From contig CAYFKJ010000005.1 of assembly GCA_964343605.1 (NCBI GenBank), positions 124,001-188,000 on the forward strand: a stretch of DNA of 64,000 nucleotides. Reading direction: 5' to 3'. Both the position numbers and the translations under genes were made by a program. Under the pieces are notes generated by a model, which was not told the DNA's origin, ran no database searches, and saw only the letters and a program-made list of their open reading frames with translations. This document shows positions 27,310 through 35,533 of this stretch, one piece after another. This stretch comes from CAYFKJ01 sp964343605. Lineage in GTDB: Bacteria; Pseudomonadota; Alphaproteobacteria; UBA2966. Within the stretch, counting starts at the first letter, position 1. Each line of letters opens with the position of its first letter.

Positions 27310-29049
27310 TCAGCGCCGCGCGTCCTGGGCGGCGGCACCATCGGAATACTCGCATATGACGTTTAGCACAGCTTGGCGTTTTTCGACATTGACCGCGTGA
27401 CAGGCCCGCTCCAGTGCGGCGGGCAGGTCGGCGGCGCTTTCCACCCGTTCGGCGTAGCCGCCCGAGGCCTCCACCACATGTTCGAACCGGGGCGACGGTT
27501 TGAGGTGCGTCAGCGGCGCATCGTTGGAGCGCGAGGCGGCACCGTCGGGATACATGCTCAAGGTGGCGCGCCGCACGGCCCCCCACATTTCGTTGTTGAG
27601 GATGATGGTGAGTATGGGCAAGCCCATGGCCTCGCAAATGTAATGGGCGGGCGTCGGGTTGCCGAACATGTAGCCGCCGTCGCCGACCAGGGCGATGACC
27701 CGCCGGTCGGGCCGGCCGAGCTTGTGGCCGATGCTGGCGCCCAATCCCCAGCCGAGTCCGCCCGCCGGACTCATGCCGAAATGGCCGCCCGCTTGTTTGA
27801 TATCCAGCAGGTGAAGCGGGAAAACCATCTCGGTGATGATGATGTCGTCTTCATCCTTGATGTCGTTGAGGCAGGCGGCGACCCAGGGCGTCGTCGAGAG
27901 CGGCTTGACGGCCGCCGCCTCGATGGCCTCGGCGCGGACATCTGCTCCGGCATTCTTGATTTCGGCGATCCGGGCCCGCCGGGCGTCGGCGCCGCCCGAA
28001 CCGCCCTTTTCGCGAAGTCTGCGATCAAGGTCGGCCAGGACCAAATCGGGCCGCCCCGTGATGCCCAAGTGGCAGGGAAAGTTCCGCATGACGTAGTCAC
28101 TGTACAGGGGATCGGAGCCGATCTGCACGACCTTGGCGCCGGGATTGGGGGTGTGCAGCTTCGGTACCCAGGGCACATCGCAATCAGCCACGATGATCAG
28201 GTCCGCGGTCCGGATGTGCGCCGCCGGCTCGAAACCCAGGTGCATGGGATGATCGGTGGGCAGGGCGACGTAGCGCGGGCGGTAGGGAATGACCGGAAGG
28301 GCGTGCGCCTCCGCCAGCGAGGACAAAACCTCGACATCCTCGGCGCGGCGGCCCAGTCCGGCGGTGATCAGGAGGGGGTTCTCCGCTTCGGCGACCCAAT
28401 CGGCGAGTTGCGCGATTGCCGCCGGATCGGCAGCCGGCGGGGCGGCGGCGGAGGCCCCCTCGAACGGCGCGGCGGCACGACCCGGCGGCTGCGCCAGAGC
28501 CTCCCTGGGCAGTGATACGTAGGTCGGCCCGCGCGGCTCGCTCATGGCGATGGCCATGGCGCGGTCGACGACCTGGGCGGCCTGAGCGGGGTTACGCAGT
28601 TCGTAGTCCCACTTGACCGCCTCGCGCACCATGCCGGCCTGGTCGAACATCTCCTGGCCCCAGTGGATAAATACCGTGCGTGCGCCGAAGCTCTCCTCCT
28701 CCGTCACCGGCGAGCGCCCGGCGAACAGCAGGATCGGGACGTTGTCGCGCGCGGCGTTCAACAAACCGCAGACGGCATTCGCCGTGCCGACGTTGACGTG
28801 CAGCATCACGGCCTGGGGTCGGCCCGTCGCCTGGTAGTAGCCGTGCGCCATGGCGATGGCGAGGTTTTCGTGGGGAACGGCCACCGGGGTGGGGACATTC
28901 GTGCCGATCTCCGCCGCTTTGCAGTAGGCTTCGATAATCGACGGAAAATCCGTCCCCGCATTGCCGAACAGGTAATCAACGCCGTATTCGCCGAGTCGGG
29001 CCAGGAACGCTTCGGCGGCCGTCGCGAATTCAGGTTCGTGCTGCGCCAT
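27310..29049 (-). CDS. Thiamine diphosphate-dependent enzyme, acetolactate synthase / benzoylformate decarboxylase-like
   Basis: A 579-residue ThDP enzyme with three domains: PYR (catalytic Glu in PHENLAIAMAHGYYQATGR, residues about 60-78), central, and PP with GDGGYMFGNPTPAHYICEAMGLPILTIILNNEMW near 470-500. Members annotated as thiamine-pyrophosphate-requiring protein act on 2-oxoacids as decarboxylases, lyases or ligases; the FAD/regulatory features of true acetolactate synthase are not evident. First gene of the leftward set ThDP enzyme, P450, lyase, agmatinase, and divergent from ubiD across 139 bp of AT-rich DNA. Confidence 0.88.
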   Translation of the reverse strand: MAQHEPEFATAAEAFLARLGEYGVDYLFGNAGTDFPSIIEAYCKAAEIGTNVPTPVAVPHENLAIAMAHGYYQATGRPQAVMLHVNVGTANAVCGLLNAARDNVPILLFAGRSPVTEEESFGARTVFIHWGQEMFDQAGMVREAVKWDYELRNPAQAAQVVDRAMAIAMSEPRGPTYVSLPREALAQPPGRAAAPFEGASAAAPPAADPAAIAQLADWVAEAENPLLITAGLGRRAEDVEVLSSLAEAHALPVIPYRPRYVALPTDHPMHLGFEPAAHIRTADLIIVADCDVPWVPKLHTPNPGAKVVQIGSDPLYSDYVMRNFPCHLGITGRPDLVLADLDRRLREKGGSGGADARRARIAEIKNAGADVRAEAIEAAAVKPLSTTPWVAACLNDIKDEDDIIITEMVFPLHLLDIKQAGGHFGMSPAGGLGWGLGASIGHKLGRPDRRVIALVGDGGYMFGNPTPAHYICEAMGLPILTIILNNEMWGAVRRATLSMYPDGAASRSNDAPLTHLKPSPRFEHVVEASGGYAERVESAADLPAALERACHAVNVEKRQAVLNVICEYSDGAAAQDARR

Positions 29050-29188
29050 TCACCCCGGTCCCGGAATTGATGAATACCGCCAATAGAATAGGGTGAAATT
29101 CCGCCTCTGCACCAGTGTCGTGTCTGAAACTTGCTCCATATCGAGACTTTGACTACCGTAATTTTCTTTTGCTTCTCATAGCCATCGA

Positions 29189-30562
29189 ATGGACGTTGCG
29201 ATGCCCCAGGACCTTCCCAGCTACCTCGAAATGATCCGCACGCGGAACAGCGAAGACCTGATCACGGTAGAGCGCGAATTCAATCCGTCGTTCGAGATCA
29301 CCGCCACCGTCGCCAAGCTGGAGCAGGTGGCGCGCAAGCGTCCTGTTCTGACGTTCGAAAACGTCACGGGGTCCGACTTCCCCGTCCTGACCAACCTTCA
29401 CGCCAGCCGCACGCGCCTTGCCCTGGCGATGAATGCCGCACCCGGCGAGATGCTGCAGAAGTATCTCGATGCGATGGAAAACCCCATCGCGCCGGTGACC
29501 GTCGAGAACGCGCCCTGCCAGGAGGTCGTCATGACCGGGGACGACGTCGATCTCAGCCGGCTGCCGCAGGTCGAGCACCACAAGGGCGACGCTGGCGCCT
29601 ACATCACCGCCGGCATCACGTTCGCCAAGGACCCCGACAGCGACATGTGGAACTGCGCCTACAACCGCATGATGATCACGGGCAAGAACACGACCTCCAT
29701 CCACCTCACCTTGGGCAAGCACCTGTGGGAGTATCATCAGATCGCAGCATCCCGGGGCGAATCGCTGCCCGTCGTCGTGGCTGTGGGCGTGCATCCGGCC
29801 ATCGCGCTGGGCTGCCTCGCCATCGGTTCCATCGACGAAGACGAACGCGGCATCATGGGGGCACTGCTGGGCGAGCCCCTCGAACTGGTGAAGTGCAAGA
29901 CCTCCGATCTGTTGGCGCCGGCCCATGCCGAAATGATCCTGGAGACCGAGATCATGCCGCATGACAGTGTTCTGGAAGGGCCGTTCGGCGAGTTTACCGG
30001 CTATAGCTTGGGCGCGCGCAACCGGGAGGTCGTCAAGGTCAATGCCGTGACGCACCGCATGGGGGCTTACTATCAGGATATTTCAGTCGGCCACCTCGAT
30101 CACATGCTGTTGTCGACCGTGCCCATGGAGGCCAATCTCTACCGCGCCGTCCGGGCGATGATACCGTCCGTCAGGCAGGTGCGCGTGCCGAGCCCCTTCA
30201 CCTGCTACGTTTCCATCGGGCAGCGCCTGCCGGGCCAGGCCAAGAATGCCATCCTCGCCGTACTGGGCGCCGATCTCTACATGAAGCGCGTCGTCATCGT
30301 CGATCACGACGTCGATGTGTTCGACGACCGCAAGGTCAACTGGGCCATCGCCACTCGCTGCCAGCCCGACCGCGACATCACCATCATCACCAATGCCCGC
30401 GGCTCGGACCTCGATCCTTCCACGGCGGGCAACGACGGCTTTACGTCGAAGTGGGGAGTCGACGCCACCGCCAAGCCGACGCTGGCCGAGTTCACGCCGC
30501 GCCACAGCTTCCCCGACGGCGTCTGGGACGGCGTCGACATGGACGAGATCCTAAACGCCTGA
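29189..30562 (+). CDS. UbiD-family prenylated-FMN decarboxylase
   Basis: A 457-residue UbiD-family enzyme. LEGPFGEFTGYSLGARNREVVKV carries the E-x4-E pair of the catalytic R-E-E triad near residues 268-273; PQVEHHKGDAGAYITAGITFAKDP and WNCAYNRMMITGKNTTSIHL line the cofactor and metal site. The family reversibly decarboxylates aromatic, heteroaromatic or unsaturated acids using prenylated FMN made by UbiX; no ubiX gene is in the window. The start may be Met5 (29201). A CoA ligase begins 15 bp after its stop, so together they could process an aromatic acid. Confidence 0.93.
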   Translation: MDVAMPQDLPSYLEMIRTRNSEDLITVEREFNPSFEITATVAKLEQVARKRPVLTFENVTGSDFPVLTNLHASRTRLALAMNAAPGEMLQKYLDAMENPIAPVTVENAPCQEVVMTGDDVDLSRLPQVEHHKGDAGAYITAGITFAKDPDSDMWNCAYNRMMITGKNTTSIHLTLGKHLWEYHQIAASRGESLPVVVAVGVHPAIALGCLAIGSIDEDERGIMGALLGEPLELVKCKTSDLLAPAHAEMILETEIMPHDSVLEGPFGEFTGYSLGARNREVVKVNAVTHRMGAYYQDISVGHLDHMLLSTVPMEANLYRAVRAMIPSVRQVRVPSPFTCYVSIGQRLPGQAKNAILAVLGADLYMKRVVIVDHDVDVFDDRKVNWAIATRCQPDRDITIITNARGSDLDPSTAGNDGFTSKWGVDATAKPTLAEFTPRHSFPDGVWDGVDMDEILNA

Positions 30563-30576
30563 GCCGGGGCGGGACC

Positions 30577-31980
30577 GTGCCGGCCAATCTCGCCGCCGCC
30601 ATCGAAGCCGAAGCCCGGCGCGCGCCGGACAAACCCGTCATTTTCAGTGATGATCGGATGTTGACCTGGGCCGAGCTCGACGGCCGGGCGGGCGCCGTCG
30701 CAGTAGAATTGGCTACCAGGGAAGTCGTGACCGGCGACCGGGTCGCGCTCGAGTTCGACGATCCCTCCGATCTGACGATTGCAATGATCGGCGCGCTGAA
30801 AGTCGGTGCCGCCGTCACCCCGATCAACCCGAGACTGAACGACGATGAAAAATCCGCCGTCGTGGAAGCCTTGGAACCGAAGCTGCTGTTGCGGAACTTG
30901 GCGCCGGGCGGCGGATCGTTGGAGGCCGAGATCGTCATGGACGACGCCCCGGCGTTCATCCTCTTCACATCCGGCAGCACCGGCCTTCCGAAGGGGGTGG
31001 AGCTTTCCCATCGCGCGACGCTCAAGGCCCTGGAGCATTGGCGCGGGCCGATCCTCGATCTTTCGTCCGATGACATCGTGCTCTCGACCCTGCCGCCCGC
31101 TCATTCTCTCGGCATCTTCGGCACCATCCTGGCACCGCTGTCGGCCGGCGCGGCGGTGGCGTTCCTTCGTCGCTTTTCGGCGGAAGATGCGCTGGCGGCC
31201 ATCGCCCGGTACGGCGTGACCGTCTATCCCGGGGTCGCCACGATGTTTCAGCGCATTCTCGACTGTCCGGAATTGGCTGAAACCGACCTGTCGAGCCTCC
31301 GTTTCGCGGCCTCGGGCGCAGCACCTTGTCCCTGGGAACTGGCCGACCGGTGGCGGCGGACGACGGGTACCCGCATCATCCGGGGCTATGGCATGACCGA
31401 GCTGTTCCGGCCCATTTCCTACAGCCCGCTGGACGAGCGCGACCTGCCCGACGCCATTGGCCGGGCAGTGGCGGATGTCGCACTGCGGATCGTCGACGCC
31501 GAAGGCAATGACCGGCCCCTCGGGAAAACGGGTGAGCTATGGATAAAAACACCCGCGCGCATGACCGGCTATCTTGGCGATCCTACTCAAACGGACGACG
31601 TCCTGCGGAGCGATTGGTTCAGGACCGGCGACCTCGCGAATATCGATGCCGAGGGCTTCGTCCGCATCGAGGGCCGCCTCAAGGACATCATCCTGCGCGG
31701 CGGCTACACCATCGTGCCGTCCACCATCGAGAAGGTCCTGCTCGACCATCCGGGTATCGCAGAAGCGGCCGTCATCGGCGTACCGCACCCGGATCTCGGT
31801 GAGGAGATTACGGCATTTGTTTCCTTGCGGAGTAACGCGAACGCAACGCCGGACGCCATCGTCGAATTCTGCAAGAAACATCTGGCGGACTTCAAGTGCC
31901 CGAGGGAACTTCACGTCGTGGATGAGCTTCCAAAGGGGCCGACGGGTAAGATTCTGAAGGCCAAATTGCGGGAAGGTTAG
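30577..31980 (+). CDS. AMP-forming acyl-CoA synthetase / ligase, short form
   Basis: A 467-residue adenylate-forming enzyme, taken from the GTG at 30577 (VPANLAAAIEAEARRAPDKP) after GGGGCGGGA; the frame is open further upstream but lies inside ubiD. P-loop ILFTSGSTGLPKGVELSH; IIRGYGMTELF (A5); WFRTGDLANIDAEGFVRIEGRLKDIILRGG (A7-A8); PKGPTGKILKAKLRE with the catalytic Lys at the C-terminus. It is about 40-50 residues shorter than typical members because the N-terminal domain is compact. It probably activates the substrate or product of the UbiD enzyme as a CoA thioester. Confidence 0.9.
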   Translation: MPANLAAAIEAEARRAPDKPVIFSDDRMLTWAELDGRAGAVAVELATREVVTGDRVALEFDDPSDLTIAMIGALKVGAAVTPINPRLNDDEKSAVVEALEPKLLLRNLAPGGGSLEAEIVMDDAPAFILFTSGSTGLPKGVELSHRATLKALEHWRGPILDLSSDDIVLSTLPPAHSLGIFGTILAPLSAGAAVAFLRRFSAEDALAAIARYGVTVYPGVATMFQRILDCPELAETDLSSLRFAASGAAPCPWELADRWRRTTGTRIIRGYGMTELFRPISYSPLDERDLPDAIGRAVADVALRIVDAEGNDRPLGKTGELWIKTPARMTGYLGDPTQTDDVLRSDWFRTGDLANIDAEGFVRIEGRLKDIILRGGYTIVPSTIEKVLLDHPGIAEAAVIGVPHPDLGEEITAFVSLRSNANATPDAIVEFCKKHLADFKCPRELHVVDELPKGPTGKILKAKLREG

Positions 31981-31992
31981 GCTTGAACTATC

Positions 31993-32469
31993 CGTTATTC
32001 CGGCGAAAGCCGGAATCCAATTTTCTATTTTTTCAGGGGTCAGAGCCGGACGGAAATCCAGTATGGATCCCGGATCAAGTCCGGGATGGCGCCGGGGATT
32101 GCGGCTGAGTTACTCCGTCATTCCCGCGAAAGCGGGAATCCATGCCTGAGCATCTGGATTTGATGTTCCGTCCCGCATATCAAGCTCTCAGGCATGGATC
32201 CCGGATACTTGCTGGCACAAAATCCGGGATGACAATGTGGAGTGCGGATCATTCCCGTCGTCATTCCGGCGAAGGCCGGAATCCAGTTTTCTTTTTTTCC
32301 ACCCCTTAACGCCGAACCGAGACTCACTACGGACCCCGGATCAAGTCCGGGGTGACGCTGTGGTGTGTGGCTTGTCCCCGTCGCTATTCCTGCGAAATCG
32401 GGAATCCGTTATTTGTTTGTCGCAATTGTGAAACGGACAACATGGACTCCCGCTTTCGCGGGAGTGACG
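31993..32469. repeat. Array B of alternating palindromic repeats (four doublets); the only long gene-free stretch
   Basis: Eight units: 31993-32019, 32064-32090, 32116-32142, 32195-32233, 32259-32285, 32331-32357, 32380-32408 and 32443-32469. Odd units read GTCATTCC-stem-GGAATCC in the plus sense; even units read TGGATCCC-stem-GGGATGAC in the opposite sense. Unit 4 has a longer loop, unit 7 is degenerate, and unit 8 carries a type 1-like stem in reverse orientation. They occupy the whole gap between the convergent CoA ligase and amidohydrolase genes. No open frame of its own is credible here. Confidence 0.87.
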
Positions 32470-32479
32470 ATCAAGTGTT

Positions 32480-33496
32480 TTACTCCACGCTAATCTTCAG
32501 CAACCGCTCCGCGTTGCCTTGGTAGATTTTCCGCCGGTCCTCCTCCGTAATCTCCAGCTCGTCCAGTATCTTGATCGTTTCCCGGATGTACATCGGCCCC
32601 TTTTCGGGATCGAACGGCGCATCCGAGGCGAACACGACGTTATCGGCGCCGAAAAAGTCCAGGCCGCAGACGGTTGCGGATTTGGAACCGAAGACCGCGG
32701 TGTCCGCATAGAACAGCTTGAAGTAATCGAGCGGGCGCTTTTCCAGTTTGTCGAGGATCAGCGTGTAATCCTCATCCGTCGTGCGGCTGCCCAATTGATC
32801 CCAGCCGGGACCGACGCGACCTTCGAAATAAGGCACCATGCCGCCCAGGTGATGGGTAATGATCTTGAGGTCGGGGTGCTTGTCGAACAGGCCGGAGAAA
32901 ACCATGCGGGCCATGAAGGCGCTGGTTTCGTACGGCCAGCCGAAGGTCCACCAGATCTCGTACTTCGATTTGTCTTCAGTGAGATAGTCGGTGAAATGGG
33001 CCGGCCGCACCGGATGGACCCAGATCGGCAGGTCGTATTCCGCCATGGCGTCGAAAATGGGTTCGAACTCCGGCAGGTCCAGGGGTTTGCCCTTGACGTT
33101 GGTGTAGAATTCGATGCCGTTGGCGCCGAGATCCTTGATGGCGCGGTCGATCTCCGCCATGACGGCGTCAATGTTGTTCATCGCCAGGGTGGCGGTGAAT
33201 CCCGGAAATCGGTCGGGATACTTCTGGCATAATTCCGCCATGCCGTCGTTGGCCCGGACCGCCAGTTCCGGCGCAATATCGGGACCGGCCAGAACCTCCG
33301 GCGGCGGTGCAGGCACGGACAGGATCTGAACATAATCGTCGAAGCTGTCCATGACGCGAAAGCGCTCATCGAGATCGGCCAACATGGGTACGCCGCGCAC
33401 GCGTTTACCGAGGTCCTTATGATCACCCGCGACCTCGATCATCTTCTCGTAGTATTGCGGCGGAAAGATGTGGTTGTAGATGTCGACCTTTTTCAT
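32480..33496 (-). CDS. ACMSD-like amidohydrolase / decarboxylase with a non-canonical metal motif
   Basis: A 338-residue TIM-barrel amidohydrolase of the amidohydrolase-2 (ACMSD, gamma-resorcylate decarboxylase) family, started at ATG 33496 (MKKVDIYNHIFP). The usual HxH metal pair is Tyr7-Asn8-His9. Later ligands look intact: WVHPVRP, IITHHLGGMVPYFEGRV and FASDAPFDPEKGP with the catalytic Asp. The family decarboxylates aromatic or muconate acids, or hydrolyses C-C/C-N bonds. ATG is preceded by AGAGGGAAA. It is convergent with the CoA ligase and divergent from an SDR. Confidence 0.85.
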   Translation of the reverse strand: MKKVDIYNHIFPPQYYEKMIEVAGDHKDLGKRVRGVPMLADLDERFRVMDSFDDYVQILSVPAPPPEVLAGPDIAPELAVRANDGMAELCQKYPDRFPGFTATLAMNNIDAVMAEIDRAIKDLGANGIEFYTNVKGKPLDLPEFEPIFDAMAEYDLPIWVHPVRPAHFTDYLTEDKSKYEIWWTFGWPYETSAFMARMVFSGLFDKHPDLKIITHHLGGMVPYFEGRVGPGWDQLGSRTTDEDYTLILDKLEKRPLDYFKLFYADTAVFGSKSATVCGLDFFGADNVVFASDAPFDPEKGPMYIRETIKILDELEITEEDRRKIYQGNAERLLKISVE

Positions 33497-33596
33497 TTTC
33501 CCTCTCAGCAAGACGAACCGGGGCGACAACGCTACACTCGATGCGTCATATGAGGCAATCTCAGGATACTAGGTTTTGTAGAGGGAAGCAGACGGC

Positions 33597-34364
33597 ATGG
33601 ATTCCACCTTCAATATCGACAACCGCATCGTGATTGTGACCGGCGCGGGGCAGGGCATCGGGCGCACGCTGGCCAAGCGACTGTCCGCCGCCGGCGCCCT
33701 GCCCATCGTTGCGGACGTTAACGGTACGGCTGCCCACGCCGTAGCCGGGGAGATCGTGGAGTACGGCGGTCGCGCCTTCGCGCAGGAAGTCGACGTGACG
33801 GACGAAGCCGCGGTCGAGGAAATGGTCTCCCGGACGCTTGCCGAGCACGGGCGAATCGACGGCCTGGTCAACAATGCCGGCATTTACACGACTTTGGGGC
33901 GCCGGCCGTTCTACGACATCCCGCTGGAGGAATTCGAAACGGTCATGCGGGTCAACGTCACCGGTTGCTTCCTCTGCGCAAAGGCCGTCACGGCGACGAT
34001 GATGGAGGCCGGGTGGGGGCGCATCGTCAACATTTCCTCCTCCACCGTCCCCATGGGTGTTCCCAACCTCAGCCACTACGTGACCTCCAAGGCCGCCGTC
34101 ATCGGCATGACGAGGACGATGGGCCGCGAACTTGGATCCAAAGGCATTACGGTCAATGCCGTACTCCCGGGCCTTACCGAGACCGAAGCCGAGAACAATG
34201 CGGTCAACGAGGAATGGCGCCAGGCCATGGCGCAGCGCCAGTCCATTCCCCGCAAACAGGTGCCGGAGGACCTCGTCGGCGTGGTGATGTTCCTGCTTTC
34301 GCCGGCCAGCGAGTTCATGACCGGCCAGTCCCTGCTGGTGGACGGCGGCCTGGCTCACATCTGA
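33597..34364 (+). CDS. Short-chain dehydrogenase/reductase
   Basis: A 255-residue classical SDR: TGAGQGIGRTLAKRL at the cofactor site, VADVNG with an Asp that favours NAD, NNAGIYTTLG, Ser in NISSSTVP, Tyr and Lys in HYVTSK, and VLPGLTETEA after the catalytic site. The C-terminal MTGQSLLVDGGLAHI is standard. It leads the rightward set SDR, TAXI binding protein, TRAP permease, amidohydrolase, and may act on the imported compound. Substrate unknown. Confidence 0.92.
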   Translation: MDSTFNIDNRIVIVTGAGQGIGRTLAKRLSAAGALPIVADVNGTAAHAVAGEIVEYGGRAFAQEVDVTDEAAVEEMVSRTLAEHGRIDGLVNNAGIYTTLGRRPFYDIPLEEFETVMRVNVTGCFLCAKAVTATMMEAGWGRIVNISSSTVPMGVPNLSHYVTSKAAVIGMTRTMGRELGSKGITVNAVLPGLTETEAENNAVNEEWRQAMAQRQSIPRKQVPEDLVGVVMFLLSPASEFMTGQSLLVDGGLAHI

Positions 34365-34478
34365 TTGAGACCGGGGTCGCCGCCTTGACTCAATCTCATG
34401 AATCCGTGACCCTTGAAATTGGATCCATTCAATAAATCCGAATAACGACTTTGGAACCGATTCGAGAGGGAGGAAATC

Positions 34479-35450
34479 ATGCTTAAGGCTGTACTCACTA
34501 CAGTCGCCGGATTTACCGCCGCTACCTTTCTGACCGTCGGCGTTGTCCAGGCGCAGAATGTCGGAATTGCCGCTTCCAATCCCGGCTCGCTTTACCACAC
34601 CACTGCGACCGCCGTCGCCAAGATGGCCAACGACAAGGCCGGCTTGAAGGCCACCGTCCATCCGTTCGCCAGCGCCACCGTCTACCTGCCGGCGGTGAAT
34701 GCGGGAGAGTATTCATTCGGTATTACGAACGAAGACGAACTTCATCTCGCCGCCACCGGGACCGGCCACTTCTCCGGCCGTCAGCAGGCCGATATCCGCG
34801 CCGTCTCCATCCTTTATCCCCTTCGGGTCGCCTGGTTCGTGCGCAAGGATTCCGGCATCATGTCGATCGCCGATCTCAAGGGCAAGCGGGTCACAACGGG
34901 ATTCACCAGCCAGAAAACCATCCCGCCCATGCTGGTGGCGCAGCTCGAAACCGGCGGCCTCACACTCGATGACGTCAAGGGCGTGCGGGTACCCAACGTG
35001 GTTGCCGGCGCCAACGCGTTTACCTCGGGCAAGGCGGATGCTTTTTTCTTCGCCATCGGCTCGCCTAAGGTCCGCGAGGCCAACGCCTCCGTGGGCGGCA
35101 TCCGGGCGTTGGACATTCCCAATACGCCCGAGAACCTGGCGATCCTGAAAAAGAACTTCCGGCCCTCCTACCTGAGACCGGTGAAGCCGGCCAAGCCCAA
35201 TGTCGGAGTATTGGACCCCATGCATGTGATGGCCTATGACGCCGCCATTGTCGCCAGCACCAAGACGCCGGACGACATCGCCTACCGCATGGCCAAATCC
35301 ATGCACGATCATAAGAAAGCCATGGCTGCCGTGTTCCCGGTCCTGAACCTCTTCAGCCCCAAGCGCATGAACAAAAAACTTGAGGGCGTGAGCTGGCATC
35401 CGGGGGCGGTCAAATTCTACAAGGAAATCGGTTCCTGGCCGCCCAAGTAG
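34479..35450 (+). CDS. TAXI-family TRAP transporter substrate-binding protein
   Basis: A 323-residue periplasmic protein with signal peptide (MLKAVLTTVAGFTAATFLTVGVVQA). The mature part begins NVGIAASNPGSLYHTTATAVAKMAND, the TAXI-type pattern, followed by VHPFASATVYLPAVNAGEYSFGI and DLKGKRVTTGFTSQKTIPPML. It binds the solute and delivers it to the fused membrane subunit encoded next. TAXI proteins accept carboxylates; the exact ligand is unknown. A strong ribosome-binding site (GAGGGAGGA) precedes the ATG. An intrinsic terminator lies 24 bp after its stop, which would favour excess binding protein over permease. Confidence 0.93.
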   Translation: MLKAVLTTVAGFTAATFLTVGVVQAQNVGIAASNPGSLYHTTATAVAKMANDKAGLKATVHPFASATVYLPAVNAGEYSFGITNEDELHLAATGTGHFSGRQQADIRAVSILYPLRVAWFVRKDSGIMSIADLKGKRVTTGFTSQKTIPPMLVAQLETGGLTLDDVKGVRVPNVVAGANAFTSGKADAFFFAIGSPKVREANASVGGIRALDIPNTPENLAILKKNFRPSYLRPVKPAKPNVGVLDPMHVMAYDAAIVASTKTPDDIAYRMAKSMHDHKKAMAAVFPVLNLFSPKRMNKKLEGVSWHPGAVKFYKEIGSWPPK

Positions 35451-35474
35451 CCGACGCGTGAGATGACCACGGGA

Positions 35475-35510
35475 GTCCGGCGGGCGCGATCGTCCGCCGG
35501 ACCTTTTTTT
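35475..35510 (+). terminator. Intrinsic terminator between TRAP binding protein and permease
   Basis: GTCCGGCGG (35475-35483) pairs perfectly with CCGCCGGAC (35494-35502) across a 10-base loop, followed by C and seven T residues (35504-35510). It lies between two genes of one transport operon, so it probably acts as a partial terminator. Confidence 0.85.
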
Positions 35511-35533
35511 AAGGCCGATGCAGGATAAGTCGT

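Noticed and set aside
31993..32469. Repeat arrays as CRISPR
   Set aside because: Units are palindromic, alternate in orientation and stem type, have irregular spacing, and no cas genes are present.
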